From positions 62,001 through 126,000 of the forward strand of contig NC_037314.1 in assembly GCF_000143535.2 (NCBI RefSeq): DNA of 64,000 nucleotides, in the 5' to 3' direction. Origin of the DNA: Botrytis cinerea B05.10 (taxonomy: Eukaryota; Ascomycota; Leotiomycetes; Helotiales; Sclerotiniaceae). The stretch's first letter is position 1. Each line of letters starts with the position of its first letter. Below are positions 21,735 to 32,500 of this stretch, one piece after another. The notes under the pieces are model-generated. The model saw nothing but the letters and a program-made list of their open reading frames with translations. It was not told the DNA's origin and searched no databases. A program made the translations under genes and the position numbers.

Positions 21735-24700
21735 ATGGCCGACGAAGTTTACGAGGGTGCCATTGGTATCGATCTTGGTAAGATAAGAGTTTTTCCGAAT
21801 TTTGAGGATGGTGGATGAGGGGCATAATTTTCTCTTTGTCAAAATCTTCAAAAATCTCGCAACACTTCTTCAATATCAATAACGAATGCTAATCTATCTA
21901 CCGCGCGCAGGAACCACATACTCTTGTGTTGCTGTATACGAGGGAACCAATGTTGAGATCAGTACGTATTCCTCCTCTCCCGGAAAATCGATTTCGCAAA
22001 TTGGGCTTCGACAATCGAGATTTATACTGATCGATATCACCAGTTGCCAACGAGCAAGGTAGCTTCACCACCCCATCTTTCGTTTCCTTCACCGACAAGG
22101 AGCGTTTGATCGGTGAGTCTGCTAAGAACAATGCCGCCATGAACCCAAAGAACACCATCTTTGATATCAAGTCAGTATCTCGACTTTCGCGACGACAACA
22201 AGGTATTAATGAATCTACAGGCGTTTGATCGGAAGAAGATTCGATGACCCCCACACCACAAAGGTATTTACACGATTTTATTTCATCAAGATTGTCATGC
22301 ATCGAAATATTTTGGATTTTGCAACAGAAATTCTTCAATTTTCTCCCGGATGCCTTGTATCAATTAGCAGCCACTAACACATCCTCTAGGATATTCAATC
22401 ATGGCCTTTCACCGTTGTTGACAAGGATGGATCCCCATTCGTTCAAGTTGAGTATCTCGGAGAGGAGAAGACCTTCTCCCCACAAGAGATCTCATCTATG
22501 GTTTTGACCAAGGCAAGTTTTTCACACCCCACTCCTCAGTAGCGAGTTTGCTAACAATACTTGAATTACAGATGAAGGAAATCGCCGAGGTTAAGTTGGG
22601 CAAGAAGGTCGAGAAGGCCGTCATCACTGTTCCAGCTTACTTCAACGACAACCAACGTCAGGCTACCAAGGATGCTGGTGCCATCGCTGGTCTTAACGTT
22701 CTCCGTATCATCAACGAGCCTACTGCTGCTGCCATCGCTTACGGTCTCGGTGCTGGAAAATCCAACAAGGAGCGTAACGTTCTCATCTACGATCTCGGTG
22801 GTGGAACTTTCGATGTTTCCCTCCTTAACATTCAAGGTGGTGTCTTCACTGTCAAGGCTACTGCCGGTGACACCCATTTGGGAGGTCAAGATTTCGACAC
22901 CAACCTCCTTGATCACTTCAAGAAGGAGTTCACCAGAAAGACCAAGAAGGACTTGTCTAACGACCCCCGTGCTCTCCGTCGTCTCAGAACTGCTTGCGAA
23001 CGTGCTAAGAGAACTCTCTCCAACGGTGCTTCCACCAACGTTGAGATCGATTCCTTGTTCGATGGTGAGGACTTCAATGCTCAAATCACCCGTGCCAGAT
23101 TCGAGGACCTCAACGCCAAGGCCTTCTCCGGTACTTTGGACCCTGTTGCACAAGTTCTCAAGGATGCCAACATTGATAAGAGCAAGGTTGACGAAATCGT
23201 TCTTGTCGGTGGTTCTACCCGTATCCCAAAGATCCAAAAGCTCTTGAGCGAGTTCTTTGACAACAAGAAGTTGGAGAAGAGCATCAACCCTGATGAGGCT
23301 GTTGCTTACGGTGCTGCTGTTCAAGCTGGTATCCTTTCCGGAAAGGCTACCTCTGCTGAGACTGCTGACCTCCTCCTTTTGGATGTCGTCCCACTTTCCC
23401 TCGGTGTTGCCATGGAGGGTAACATCTTTGCCCCTGTCGTTACCAGAGGTCAAACTGTTCCAGTATGTTAAATCTTTACAAATTCTTTAAAAAGCAATAC
23501 TGACTCATTTACTCTAGACTATCAAGAAGAGGTTAGTTACAAACATTTCACGACTCATTAACACATTTTTTCAATGTTCTATTCTATTTCAATGTCTCAT
23601 CCCAAATTCGGCACTCTCATTTTGTTCAAGTTGAATTTACTCATTTGCTTTCAATGTTCATGTTTATTTCAACATTTATCTTTGGCCACCAACCCCATTT
23701 CCCCTCTTTCTTTCGTTCTTTCTATTCTCCGGCTTTTTTGTTCAAGTTAGCCACCCAGTCACCCTCCCTGCCTTTTTCTTTTCCGGCTTTTTTTTTCGGC
23801 TAGCCACCCCTCGGTGTAAAAACCGTTGTAATTATGTCGTCGCTCTTTCCCCTTGTGGAGACGTTGTTGGAGCTTCTTGTTCTGATTGTCTGGACGTGTT
23901 TGAGCAACCAGAAGTGGAAGAATTCGGTCTTTTTGACTGTTTTCCCGGATAAAGATGCGTTATTAGACGTCAAATCCGCCACTGGTCTCTCTTTCGCTCC
24001 TGCCCTCTTCGGAATCATGCAAGCTGCCACTCTCACCATTTCTTTCTTCAAGTCGCTCCCTCCTGTTTTGGACATGAAAGTCTGGGCCGTTTACGTTCTG
24101 GTCTTGGAAAAGCCGGGTTTTAAACCCTCCCTTTACTGTGGGTCAGGGACCGCCTCCGTGACGGGAGTTCGAAGCCGATTCGCCAAGTACGACAACGGCG
24201 GCGCCTTACCACGATATGTCAAGTGGGCCCAAGACAATGGATTCTCCATTGTCCACAAGGGACTCGTAGTTTGGTGTCCGATTCCGGAACCTGTGGACCG
24301 ACCCCGCGTTCGTGTGCTCTTTCTCGCTTTGGAAGCAACCCTCTCCTTTTTCTTCTGGACAATGAAAAGCTCTACCAAGGATTACAACATGGGTGAGTGT
24401 TGCTACTGGGCTCGAGACTCCTTTCCTTATGGTGGTTTGTGTTCACATTCCGCACTTTGGGAAGGAGTCGAGGGCCTAGAGCTCACTCCCCAGGAACTCT
24501 CCGATATCGCTGCTGCCTTGAAAGTCAAGAATAAGGAACGGCATAGTGCCTTCCATAAGAAGCAATTGGAGGAGAATCGCCCCGCGTATCGCTCCCGTCA
24601 AAACAAGAACTCAACCTCCTTCCGAAAGAAGAATGTGGACAAGGTCCACAGAACCAATGGCGAGTCCGCTACCAAGGCCAAGGATTCTGGTCGCTTCTCT

Positions 24701-25473
24701 TGCGGTACTTGCAACTTCTCCTTTAAATCGCAGTCCGACCTCAATCGGCACAATGGCAAGGCTAGGCACTTAGCCAAAGTGGCTGCCGCTTCCAAATCGG
24801 GTTAGCGCCCTCACTTTTTTGGAGTTTGCCGAATTTCCCAATGTTCGAAACTTCGCTCAACAATCGCTTTCTCATAAATGTTCAACAACAACGACGACGA
24901 TAGCTAATTAAACCCTTTAGAACCTTCACCACAGTAGCAGACAACCAGCAAACAGTCCAGTTCCCAGTTTTCCAAGGAGAACGTGTCAACTGCGAAGACA
25001 ACACCTCCCTCGGAGAGTTCACCCTTGCTCCTATTCCACCAATGAAGGCTGGTGATGCAGTTCTCGAGGTCGTTTTCGAAGTCGATGTCAACGGTATCTT
25101 GAAGGTCACTGCTACTGAGAAGACTTCCGGACGTAGCGCCAACATCACCATCGCCAACTCCGTCGGTAAACTCTCATCCTCCGAGATCGAGAAGATGGTT
25201 GCAGATGCAGCTGAGTTCAAGAGCAGTGATGACGCTTTCAGCAAGAGATTCGAGTCCAAGCAACAACTTGAGTCATACATTTCAAGAGTTGAGGAGATCA
25301 TCTCCGACCCAACTATGTCCATCAAGTTCAAGCGTGGCAACAAGGAGAAGATTGAGTCTGCTTTGAGCGATGCTATGGCTCAACTCGAGATTGAGGATTC
25401 TACTTCTGATGACTTGAAGAAGAAGGAACTTGCTTTGAAGAGAGCTGTCACCAAGGCCATGTCCACTCGTTAA
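21735..25473 (+). CDS. SSB1: Ssb-type ribosome-associated Hsp70
   Basis: The protein has 614 residues in eight exons: 21735-21777, 21911-21961, 22044-22170, 22221-22263, 22390-22512, 22572-23462, 23518-23531, 24921-25473. Ssb chaperones bind the ribosome with the RAC co-chaperone and fold nascent chains. The nucleotide-binding domain shows [14 protein letters not shown], the [13 protein letters not shown] phosphate loop, [11 protein letters not shown] and [11 protein letters not shown]. The substrate domain begins at TIKKRTFTT, and the C-terminus KAMSTR is of Ssb type, not EEVD. Intron 5 (22513-22571) has a GC donor (AAG|GCAAGT). Exon 7 is only 14 nt. The last intron is 1389 nt and houses another gene. 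Codon use is strongly C-ending, as expected for high expression. The exon chain is continuous in frame and matches the usual family length of about 613. Confidence 0.96.
23729..23815 (+). repeat. Duplicated motif ahead of the nested ORF (CCGGC-T run, then TAGCCACCC)
   Basis: Two copies, beginning at about 23729 and 23783, each have CCGGC plus a T run, then TAGCCACCC. They are 54 bp apart and end just before the nested ORF's leader. They may be an internal duplication within the insert or promoter elements. Confidence 0.6.
23834..24805 (+). CDS. Intron-nested GIY-YIG-like / C2H2 zinc-finger protein (putative homing-type nuclease)
   Basis: This is an intact 323-codon ORF in the sense direction inside the last Ssb intron. 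Residues 1-80 are hydrophobic and unassigned. Residues 85-106 read AVYVLVLE followed by YCGSGT, resembling the two GIY and YIG strands. [10 protein letters not shown] (111-120) offers the usual Arg, and the Glu in [12 protein letters not shown] (E167) is a candidate metal ligand. Next comes a CC-YW-RD and GLCSHS segment with possible zinc-binding Cys (189-203). A basic linker then leads to a finger C290-x2-C293-x12-H306-x5-H312. GIY-YIG enzymes cut DNA, and fingers commonly add sequence binding. The ORF looks more GC-rich than the flanking intron. A TAG lies in frame shortly upstream, so ATG 23834 is the first start. I recall similar layouts as a multicopy family in Leotiomycetes, but could not verify this. 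Nuclease activity and mobility are inference. Confidence 0.72.
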   Translation: MSSLFPLVETLLELLVLIVWTCLSNQKWKNSVFLTVFPDKDALLDVKSATGLSFAPALFGIMQAATLTISFFKSLPPVLDMKVWAVYVLVLEKPGFKPSLYCGSGTASVTGVRSRFAKYDNGGALPRYVKWAQDNGFSIVHKGLVVWCPIPEPVDRPRVRVLFLALEATLSFFFWTMKSSTKDYNMGECCYWARDSFPYGGLCSHSALWEGVEGLELTPQELSDIAAALKVKNKERHSAFHKKQLEENRPAYRSRQNKNSTSFRKKNVDKVHRTNGESATKAKDSGRFSCGTCNFSFKSQSDLNRHNGKARHLAKVAAASKSG

Positions 25474-27753
25474 AGTGTGATTTGAGTTATTGGGTGGTGG
25501 AGTGGAATGTGGAAGAAGTTATTGATGCATATGAGTTCATGACACGGATGAAATGGACTGGACCCTCTGGTCACAGGCTCATATTGGGTTTACAAAAAGT
25601 CACTTATCCGTTATTTGCATGGTCGTCTGGCTATTTTACGGTTCTGATATTTCTTTGATGTTTGTCTACAGGCATAACAAGATTGTCCGTATACCAAGGG
25701 GTGTTAATAAGCAAAAAAATATCAAATTGATCACGTTAAAAACTTTATATTTGTTCCAATTATGTGCTCTATGGTGTTCATGCTTCGGTGTTAATGCTTT
25801 GGTGTTAATGTTGATGAAGCAAATCTAAGAAAAAATGTGACAAGGAAAGTATTCCAACTCAACAATCGAATGTCAGTCTCAAATTGAGATAATATAGGCA
25901 TTTCAAATGTCTGGTCTACACTACGAGAAGGCAAAAGGATAGGTTCAAATCTCACAATGAGAGCGTAAAACCGCTTCATGCTTAGAAATACTTGAATGTC
26001 TGTATTATATTAATAACATTATGAGAATTACCGAGGTGTGATCTAGAGAACAAGAAGTATGAACTAAGAGGATACAGGGTTTGAAACAAATGAGACTGTA
26101 GTTACACTTGAGAACCCAAACTCAAGAATGGCATACGCGGTATCAAACTCCCATCAACATGTCTCTTCGGGTTTTTTAACAATATGATTTTCATATGTCT
26201 CAACGAACCAACTACCCTCTGAATCATTTCACTTCCGATCAAGCAATCGGCTCACATCATATACTTGTTGTCTTCTCCAAAGTCCTTCCACTGCTCGGCC
26301 ACCATGCTTCTACACACCCTAACCTCGCATGTTCTAAGGTGACATCCTCAAGATGGCCTTTTAGAGCAAGCCATACTTCGATACATAAACCTCCAGGTGA
26401 AAGATGATTGACTGGGTGGTGATTGACTGGGTGGTGAGGATGAAATTCTTTAATCCAACAATTGGAGGCACCTTCTGCTACGTATACATGGAAAATTCGG
26501 AATTTTCCTTTGTGGATATAGTCGGATAGTGTTTGGAATAGGATATCAAGTTTGGACTATTGCGCTTTGCTGATTTTTAATGAGTGAATCAAATTTAGGA
26601 CATGTGAAAAATATGGAAGAGGATCTGCAATTGATGAATTCGGTATCGACGGTGCATGAAAAAGAAAAAGGAATGCAAGGCATAGTACAGGCGATGAGTT
26701 TCGGAGGAAATAAATCGATTGGCTAAGAGGAGACAAATTCGAAGTGGTTGCCGATTACTTTCCTCCATGGTTAAGATAGTATGGGGAGAGAGACATGGTG
26801 GGTTTGAGAATATGGTCTTCGGGGAGGGGGAAGGGGGAAGGGCCCGGCTGGTTGGAAGGCGAATATGCTCAATGTCTATGTACCAAGACTTTTCGTGAAA
26901 GGGCGGAGGGTTAGGGGGGGCGAGAACGACTCAGGTGATGATATTGATTAAGATTTCATAAGGGAGGTCTGAGGCCGCGGGTAGGTGTTGGGATGGATGT
27001 CATCGTGGAAATTCTGCCAATTACTTTTGGAGTTCGGAGATGGCGATTGTTGAAAAAGTTGAGACAGATAAATTTGCCGTATACATAAGAAAAGATAGGT
27101 ATATGCGTCCTCACTTAGTAGTATACAAAATACTATGACGTTTGAGATAATAGTACACCCTGCTGTCGAGTAAACCAACCCAAACCTCCTTTTCATGAGA
27201 TTAGACGAAGTTAACCGTACAACTTTGTAGAGTTTCATCATCTTAACAAAAATAGGCAATGTCAACATGGGAGTACATAGAAATCATGCAATGAACCCCC
27301 TCTCCGATACCATTAGGAGAAGCATCACATCGGGACAAACGAACAGAACAATAACACTAGAACAGCACCCGCCAGGTGCACCCTCTCACATTTGATGTGT
27401 AGGTAGAAATACATTGGATCAGGCAATCAATGTTTTAAAATTGAGAATCAAATAATGTTTCAGCAAAACCAATTTCATGACCATCGAAAGATCATGTGTC
27501 ATCGAATTCAAGTTGTAGCCATTACAATATCTCAATACATACTTAAGTGTTTTCAAGATGTACCTACACCCTCTGAGGCCATCTCGTCATCAAGTTGAAG
27601 CTCGCTCAAACGCACGCACCAACCCCCGCAATATGCAGATCCATTAAGGCTGAAATATTATTTTTACAAGACAGACGAGGCCTCAATCCCGCCTTGTCTA
27701 AAATTCTCACAATCACAATTTAATTCTCCATTGATCCTCATATCCCTCACAAA
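25474..27753. other. Spacer between Ssb and the mitochondrial recycling factor gene
   Basis: It contains the Ssb 3' region, a duplicated GATTGACTGGGTGGT at about 26406-26437 and a purine-rich tract near 26820-26850. No gene is visible. Confidence 0.45.
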
Positions 27754-28714
27754 ATGCCACCTCGTATACCATTTCGTTCTGCCCAGGCATTAAAACGCAA
27801 CCTCCTAAGTTCCAATTCACAAAATGTGTCGATTTTAGAGATTAGACCCCTCCAATTGAGCATACCCACTCGATATCAAAATACCCCTCACCACCGTTCC
27901 CTGAGCAGTAGCTCTTTTCTCCAACTCCATTCTACTCCAACACTTCTCAAGAAAAAAGACAAGGGCAATAAAAACACTTCTTCCGAATCAGATAGTTCCT
28001 CCAACTCTTCCTCCGCAGCAGCAGAAGATAATGATCCTTTTGATTTTTCCACTCTACAAGCTGGAATTGACAAATCTCTCGAGAAACTCAAGAATGATTT
28101 AGGGAAATTACGAACTGGAGGAAGATTCAATCCAGAGGTATTAGAGGGGTTGCGAGTTAAGTTAGGGAAAGATGCAAAAGAAAGTTTTCGGTTAGGTGAT
28201 TTGGCGCAGGTGTTGCCGAAAGGGGGACGAAGTGTCGTTGTGCTTGTTGGGGAGAAGGCTGTATGTTGACAATTTCTTCTTTTTGTGTTCTGCGTTCTTG
28301 TCCTTCGAATTTCTATATCCCTATCATTTACTCTTTGATTACAACACAAACTAACTCTCAAATTAGCACATCAAACCTATCCTCTCTACTATCCAATCCT
28401 CCACCCTTTCCCTCCAACCCACGCCCGATCCACAGAACCCTCTCGCCCTAAACATCCCCATACCACCACCCACCAAAGAATCCCGCGATGCAGCACTACA
28501 AGCAGCTTCGAAAGCAGGAGAAATAGCCAGTAATGGGGTACGTAATGCGAGAGGAGCGATGCAGAAAAAGTTAAGAGCGATGGAGGTAAAGAAGACGGTT
28601 AGACCTGATGATTCAAAGAAGGCGCATAAGGAGATGGAGAAAGTTGTTGAGAAAGGGAATGGAGAGGTGAAGAAGATCGTTGAGGCGGCGAGAAAGGGAA
28701 TGGAGCAGGCCTAG
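27754..28714 (+). CDS. RRF1: Mitochondrial ribosome recycling factor
   Basis: The protein has 284 residues in two exons (27754-28260 and 28367-28714). The donor is GTATGT, the acceptor is AATTAG, and the join is in phase 0 between Ala and His. The N-terminus is basic and Ser/Thr/Gln-rich, as expected for a mitochondrial presequence, then low-complexity Ser. The RRF domain begins near residue 95 (AGIDKSLEKLKNDLGKLRTG) and contains PKGGRSVVVLVGEKA, LNIPIPPPTKESR and VRNARGAMQKKLR, which correspond to the conserved core of bacterial Frr. The protein splits post-termination ribosomes in mitochondria. It is convergent, 212 bases apart, with another probable mitochondrial translation gene. Confidence 0.93.
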
Positions 28715-28926
28715 AAAATCAGGGAAAAGGAGCTTTAGATGATGAGAGTGGAGTTGTTAGAAGCGATAAAATGGCCTCGGAGAGATGTATGTTCAAAAAA
28801 AGATTTTACAAGCTGGGACTGTAATGTTATGGAGATTTAAAAGTTGAATTTTTGACGGTGTATGATCTTTTGTACAATACCATTTTTATATTTTTATGAA
28901 TACACTATGTAGGACATAGAATTGAC

Positions 28927-30193
28927 CTATATTGTAGGTCCCTTTGCCTTTGCTATTTTGGCTACCTCATCAGCGGGTAACATGCTCTGTAGTTTTTCCG
29001 CAAATGACCTCGAATCATCTTGCAAGAAAGTCTCGTTCTTTCTCGAGAGCCTTTCAATTTCACCATATATGTTTTTCTTGACATCTCCTGGTTTTGCGTA
29101 CACACCCGCAACCATTTCCTTCAAAAGCGCCTCTTTCTCTTCCTCCTTCAGTCCCTCAACCTTATAATCTTTATGAACCTTCCACCTAGCCTCATTTCTT
29201 GACGCCTCCTCCCCATCCCTCCATTTCTCCAACGTCTCCTTCTCCTCTCTACTCTCAAATACCGTACCCATGCCCCTTTCCAAATTCGCCAAATGCCTTT
29301 CTGGCGGCGTCGGTACATCTCTTTGTGCCAATGTTCCGCTCACAACTTGCATCTTATAAATTATCGATTCCTTCAATCCATTTGTACTCGAACTTGTCGC
29401 AATTGCCGGTCCCCAGCTCTCCAAATCAGACACCGAGGTGACTGGATTGTAAAAGACCCATTCTCCTCCTTCTTGACTATCCAAATATTGTTGTTCTTCA
29501 ACTGTATATGGAGGATCATATTCGTCTAATTCCACATCTGTGGGTTTAGGTCCTGCACGAACACGAGGTTTTCCTCCGCGTCCTCCACGCCCTCCTCGTC
29601 CCCCTCGTGCAAAAGCTCCTCTTGCACCACCGGGTCCACTTCTCATACCTCCTCTTCCAGCTCCGGCCCCAAATCTTCCAGTACCAGCTCCTCCAGAAAG
29701 CGCACCACCTCGTCCGCGATAATTGGGACTGTGAGGGGCGCCAGGTGCTCGAACTCGCGGACCACTATCATCGATACGGCGGGAAATAGTAAAAGTTTGA
29801 CCAGGAGGAGGACGTGCTGCTAGTGAGCGAGCGTCGATTCCGCGGGAGGGTTGTGATGCGAGGGAGGAAATGTCGGCTGTGGCAATGGAGCTGCGTTCTG
29901 CGCGAGTGGAACGTGGTTGAGCTGACCATTGTTAATTTATTATAATTCTTACCCATAAGCTAAAGTTCCAGATTCGTTGCTTCCTGATCGTACTGAATAC
30001 TGAACAGAAGCTTCAAATGCCCCGAGGAAAGATAAAAAAACTTACCATTATCATTGCCCTTCCCCTCCTCACTCCTCCTAACAGAACTACTAAAAGCCCT
30101 CAAACTCGCCTTAATACCCTCGGACACCCTCGTCAAATCATGTCCCAAAGGCCTACCACCTCCAATCGCTGATTGCACATGCCGTGTAAACAT
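28927..30193 (-). CDS. Gly/Arg-rich probable mitochondrial ribosomal small-subunit protein (mS46/Rsm28-like?)
   Basis: The protein has 380 residues in two exons (30193-30046 and 29921-28927), split by a GTAAGT intron with the phase-1 join G|CT. The N-terminus MFTRHVQSAIGGG with Arg, Ser and no acids, then SLRAFSSSVRRS, looks like a cleavable mitochondrial targeting sequence. A repetitive RGGRGGRGG stretch follows, then a conserved-looking folded part with PPYTVEEQQYLDSQEGGEWVF-type sequence. The C-terminus, DDSRSFAEKLQSMLP, has the feel of fungal mitoribosomal proteins. I suggest mS46 (yeast Rsm28) from length and general make-up only; another mitochondrial protein is possible. The neighbouring convergent gene is a mitochondrial recycling factor. 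An exon 2-only start at 29646 would lose the targeting signal. Confidence 0.7.
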
Positions 30194-30825
30194 GATGTGT
30201 AGCGCTTCTTGTCGGTTATCAAATCGTCCTCTCTCCCCTCCATCAATCTGGAGATTCTAAGAAAATATAATATTTGCCTTAGGCATTATTGCATATCAAT
30301 CAGTGAATTTAAACGCTAAAAGCGTGAGGCTACCTGCACCGTGGTTCAATGTAAGCAAGGCAAAACAGTAGCCTTTCACAAAATCTTCAATACGCCCCGA
30401 ACGATTGTTCAACAATACCGCTTACAGAATCTCCGGGATAGTTTTTTCTTTTTGAGATTGTAGAGATCTGAAGTTTTGAACCTGCAAGAACAATTATACT
30501 TTTTGTAAAAGCCCCATATTTGGTAGTCCAAATCGACGTGCAACAAAAGTTTTGGAGAGACAGTGACCCCCATGTTTTTTCAGCCTTGGATTGTTTAGGA
30601 TATCAATAACATACTACCACATCGATATCAATTCTGAGAATCTTGTTTTCGCATACGGCTTACAATTTGCTACGACTATAGTGGAACTAGAGAGTTCTTT
30701 TTTGGCAGAGAAGTAGACGAGGAACTATATATTTGCTATCGAACACCCACCGAACCCAACATCAAATTACCGCCACAAATCACGATTCCATCTTACAACC
30801 TTTCTCCAGCCATCTCACTCCCACA
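30194..30825. other. Divergent upstream region of the mitochondrial protein gene and Cdc26
   Basis: This is a 632-base shared promoter region. An ATG at 30733, in frame with Cdc26, would add 31 residues of no conserved character. Confidence 0.5.
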
Positions 30826-31302
30826 ATGCTCCGCCGCGCCCCCACTACCATAACTCTCACTACAGAAGACATAGCGATCTATGAAGACTCCCGGCAAGCC
30901 GAACGTGACGAACAAGCAGAGCGAGAAGTCATGGCAGCAGCAGCACGCCACAGAAAAGCAAGACAACGACAAGATTTTGGAGCTGTCAAAGGGGATAAAT
31001 ACAGGGAATCACAGGCGATAGCTGCGCAGAGGAGAGTCGATGCTGCGAGAGAAAGAGCTGCTGGGAGGGCAGTGGATATGGAGGGAGATGGAAATGCGGA
31101 AAATGAGAATGAAATAAGTGAGGATGAGGATAGACAGATTTTGAGGGAGAGGGAGGAGAGGGCGATGAGGGAGAGACTTAGGGAAAGGGAGGGACAGAGA
31201 CCTACTAGGGTATTACAGAGAGCAAGGGAGGAGAGGGAGCAGAGGAGTAGAGAGGAGAGGTTGGGATTAGGCGGTGGGAATGGCAGCGCGTTGGGGAGAT
31301 GA
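30826..31302 (+). CDS. CDC26: Cdc26, anaphase-promoting complex subunit
   Basis: The single-exon protein has 158 residues. The start at 30826 is chosen because the family begins exactly with an MLRR-x-PT motif, here MLRRAPTTITLTTEDI, followed by a helix (YEDSRQAERDEQAERE). In the APC/C ubiquitin ligase this N-terminal peptide inserts into the TPR groove of Cdc16/Apc6 and stabilises it. The rest is a highly charged Arg/Glu helix rich in REREER patterns that looks disordered or coiled. An in-frame ATG at 30733 would hide the conserved N-terminus behind 31 residues and is less likely. It is longer than yeast Cdc26, but a charged tail is plausible in filamentous fungi. Confidence 0.82.
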   Translation: MLRRAPTTITLTTEDIAIYEDSRQAERDEQAEREVMAAAARHRKARQRQDFGAVKGDKYRESQAIAAQRRVDAARERAAGRAVDMEGDGNAENENEISEDEDRQILREREERAMRERLREREGQRPTRVLQRAREEREQRSREERLGLGGGNGSALGR

Positions 31303-32500
31303 TTTGTGGTGATCAAATGTCCCGATTTCTTTGTTCAATGATTTCATGAATACATTGGGGTAAAAGTATAGGCTGTGGATATTTGAGTGTATGGATACTG
31401 GAGTATATTTGGATTATATGGTTGGATGCAAAGGCGCAATGGAGTCATACACGATGGTCGAAATAAATAATGCTCCCAAAAAGTATGCAATTCGAAAATT
31501 TGAACAAGGCGACTCGTTCATCGCAGTCCAATTGAAAATATTAAGCTATCTTATGCTGGCTCAAGAATCCTCACAATTATTGAATATAAACCGGACCACT
31601 GAAAAGCGTTAAATCCATTGCGTGATATTCTACCCTCCTTGAACTTTTTCATTATCCTAACCGGACTTTCACTCCTGCATTCCTTTCAGCCCTTCAATCA
31701 TTTACAGCTACGGTATACTACCTCCATGATACCAACCGGGTCTTGATATCTAAAAGCCCAAGACTATCCGCATCTGTATCTGAAACTTGAAACTAGGAAC
31801 TTGGAATGATATATTGAGAAATATTCCTCTAGGGCGTTACTTCGTTTCATATTAAAAGAGTGCATGCTAGAGATTGAGACTCGAATCCAGATGATGGCAG
31901 GGAAGGTGGGAAGGCAATGGCAAAAATTTACCAAAAGTAAAGAGCAAGTGATTTGATTAGGACTCTCGATCTAAATGATAAATAGAGAAACGCGTCTTAT
32001 GTTATACTGCACTCCCTGCAAACCTCCGCCCTGTGAAATTTTCAGGGAAATTTGAGCAATTCAACTGCGGAAACACTGATCGATTTTCCAACCCATCACA
32101 TACAGTTCACGAAACCAATATGAAATACTGATTCATCTGTATTTATTAACTAACTAATAATTTAGAGTATACGTTTACTCAGCATCTTATAATCCTCCCA
32201 TCCACACTTTTAGAGAATCATTCAGAGGACAATGAAAGCCCAAGATATCTACGTTCTCGTCATGATCGATTGCGATTATGTGGCAAAAACAAGCTCTCAC
32301 AAAAACGCCCCCATGTTCTCCTTCCTTCCGGGTTTACACCTCTTAAGAAGCCAGCCAATCCAGCCTCCCTTATTTACAAATTTGCGAAATCATTTATAAC
32401 CGAGACGCCTTTTCGCTAAATGCAGATCAATTGATGCCAAAGGAAAAAAGCAAAGTAGAAAATATAAAGAGGAAAGAAAGAATATTGTTCTTCAATTCTA
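31303..32500. other. Spacer between convergent Cdc26 and Taf2
   Basis: I see no gene and no clear repeat; it holds the two 3' flanks. Confidence 0.5.

Larger units (their letters stand above)
23532..24920 (+). other. 1389-nt Ssb intron hosting a complete gene
   Basis: The donor is GTTAGT after AAGAAGAG. The 3' end shows a GCTAAT branch-like site and a CTTTAG acceptor, so it looks spliceosomal. Other introns of the window are about 48-135 nt. The part before the internal ORF is pyrimidine-rich. The host exons join as AAGAG|AACC, restoring the KKRTFTT sequence found in nearly all Hsp70s. Confidence 0.9.

Noticed and set aside
22566..23453. 295-codon frame antisense to the Ssb gene
   Set aside because: Hsp70 genes with biased codon use often give long antisense frames; the sense exon is unquestionable and the antisense product has no features.
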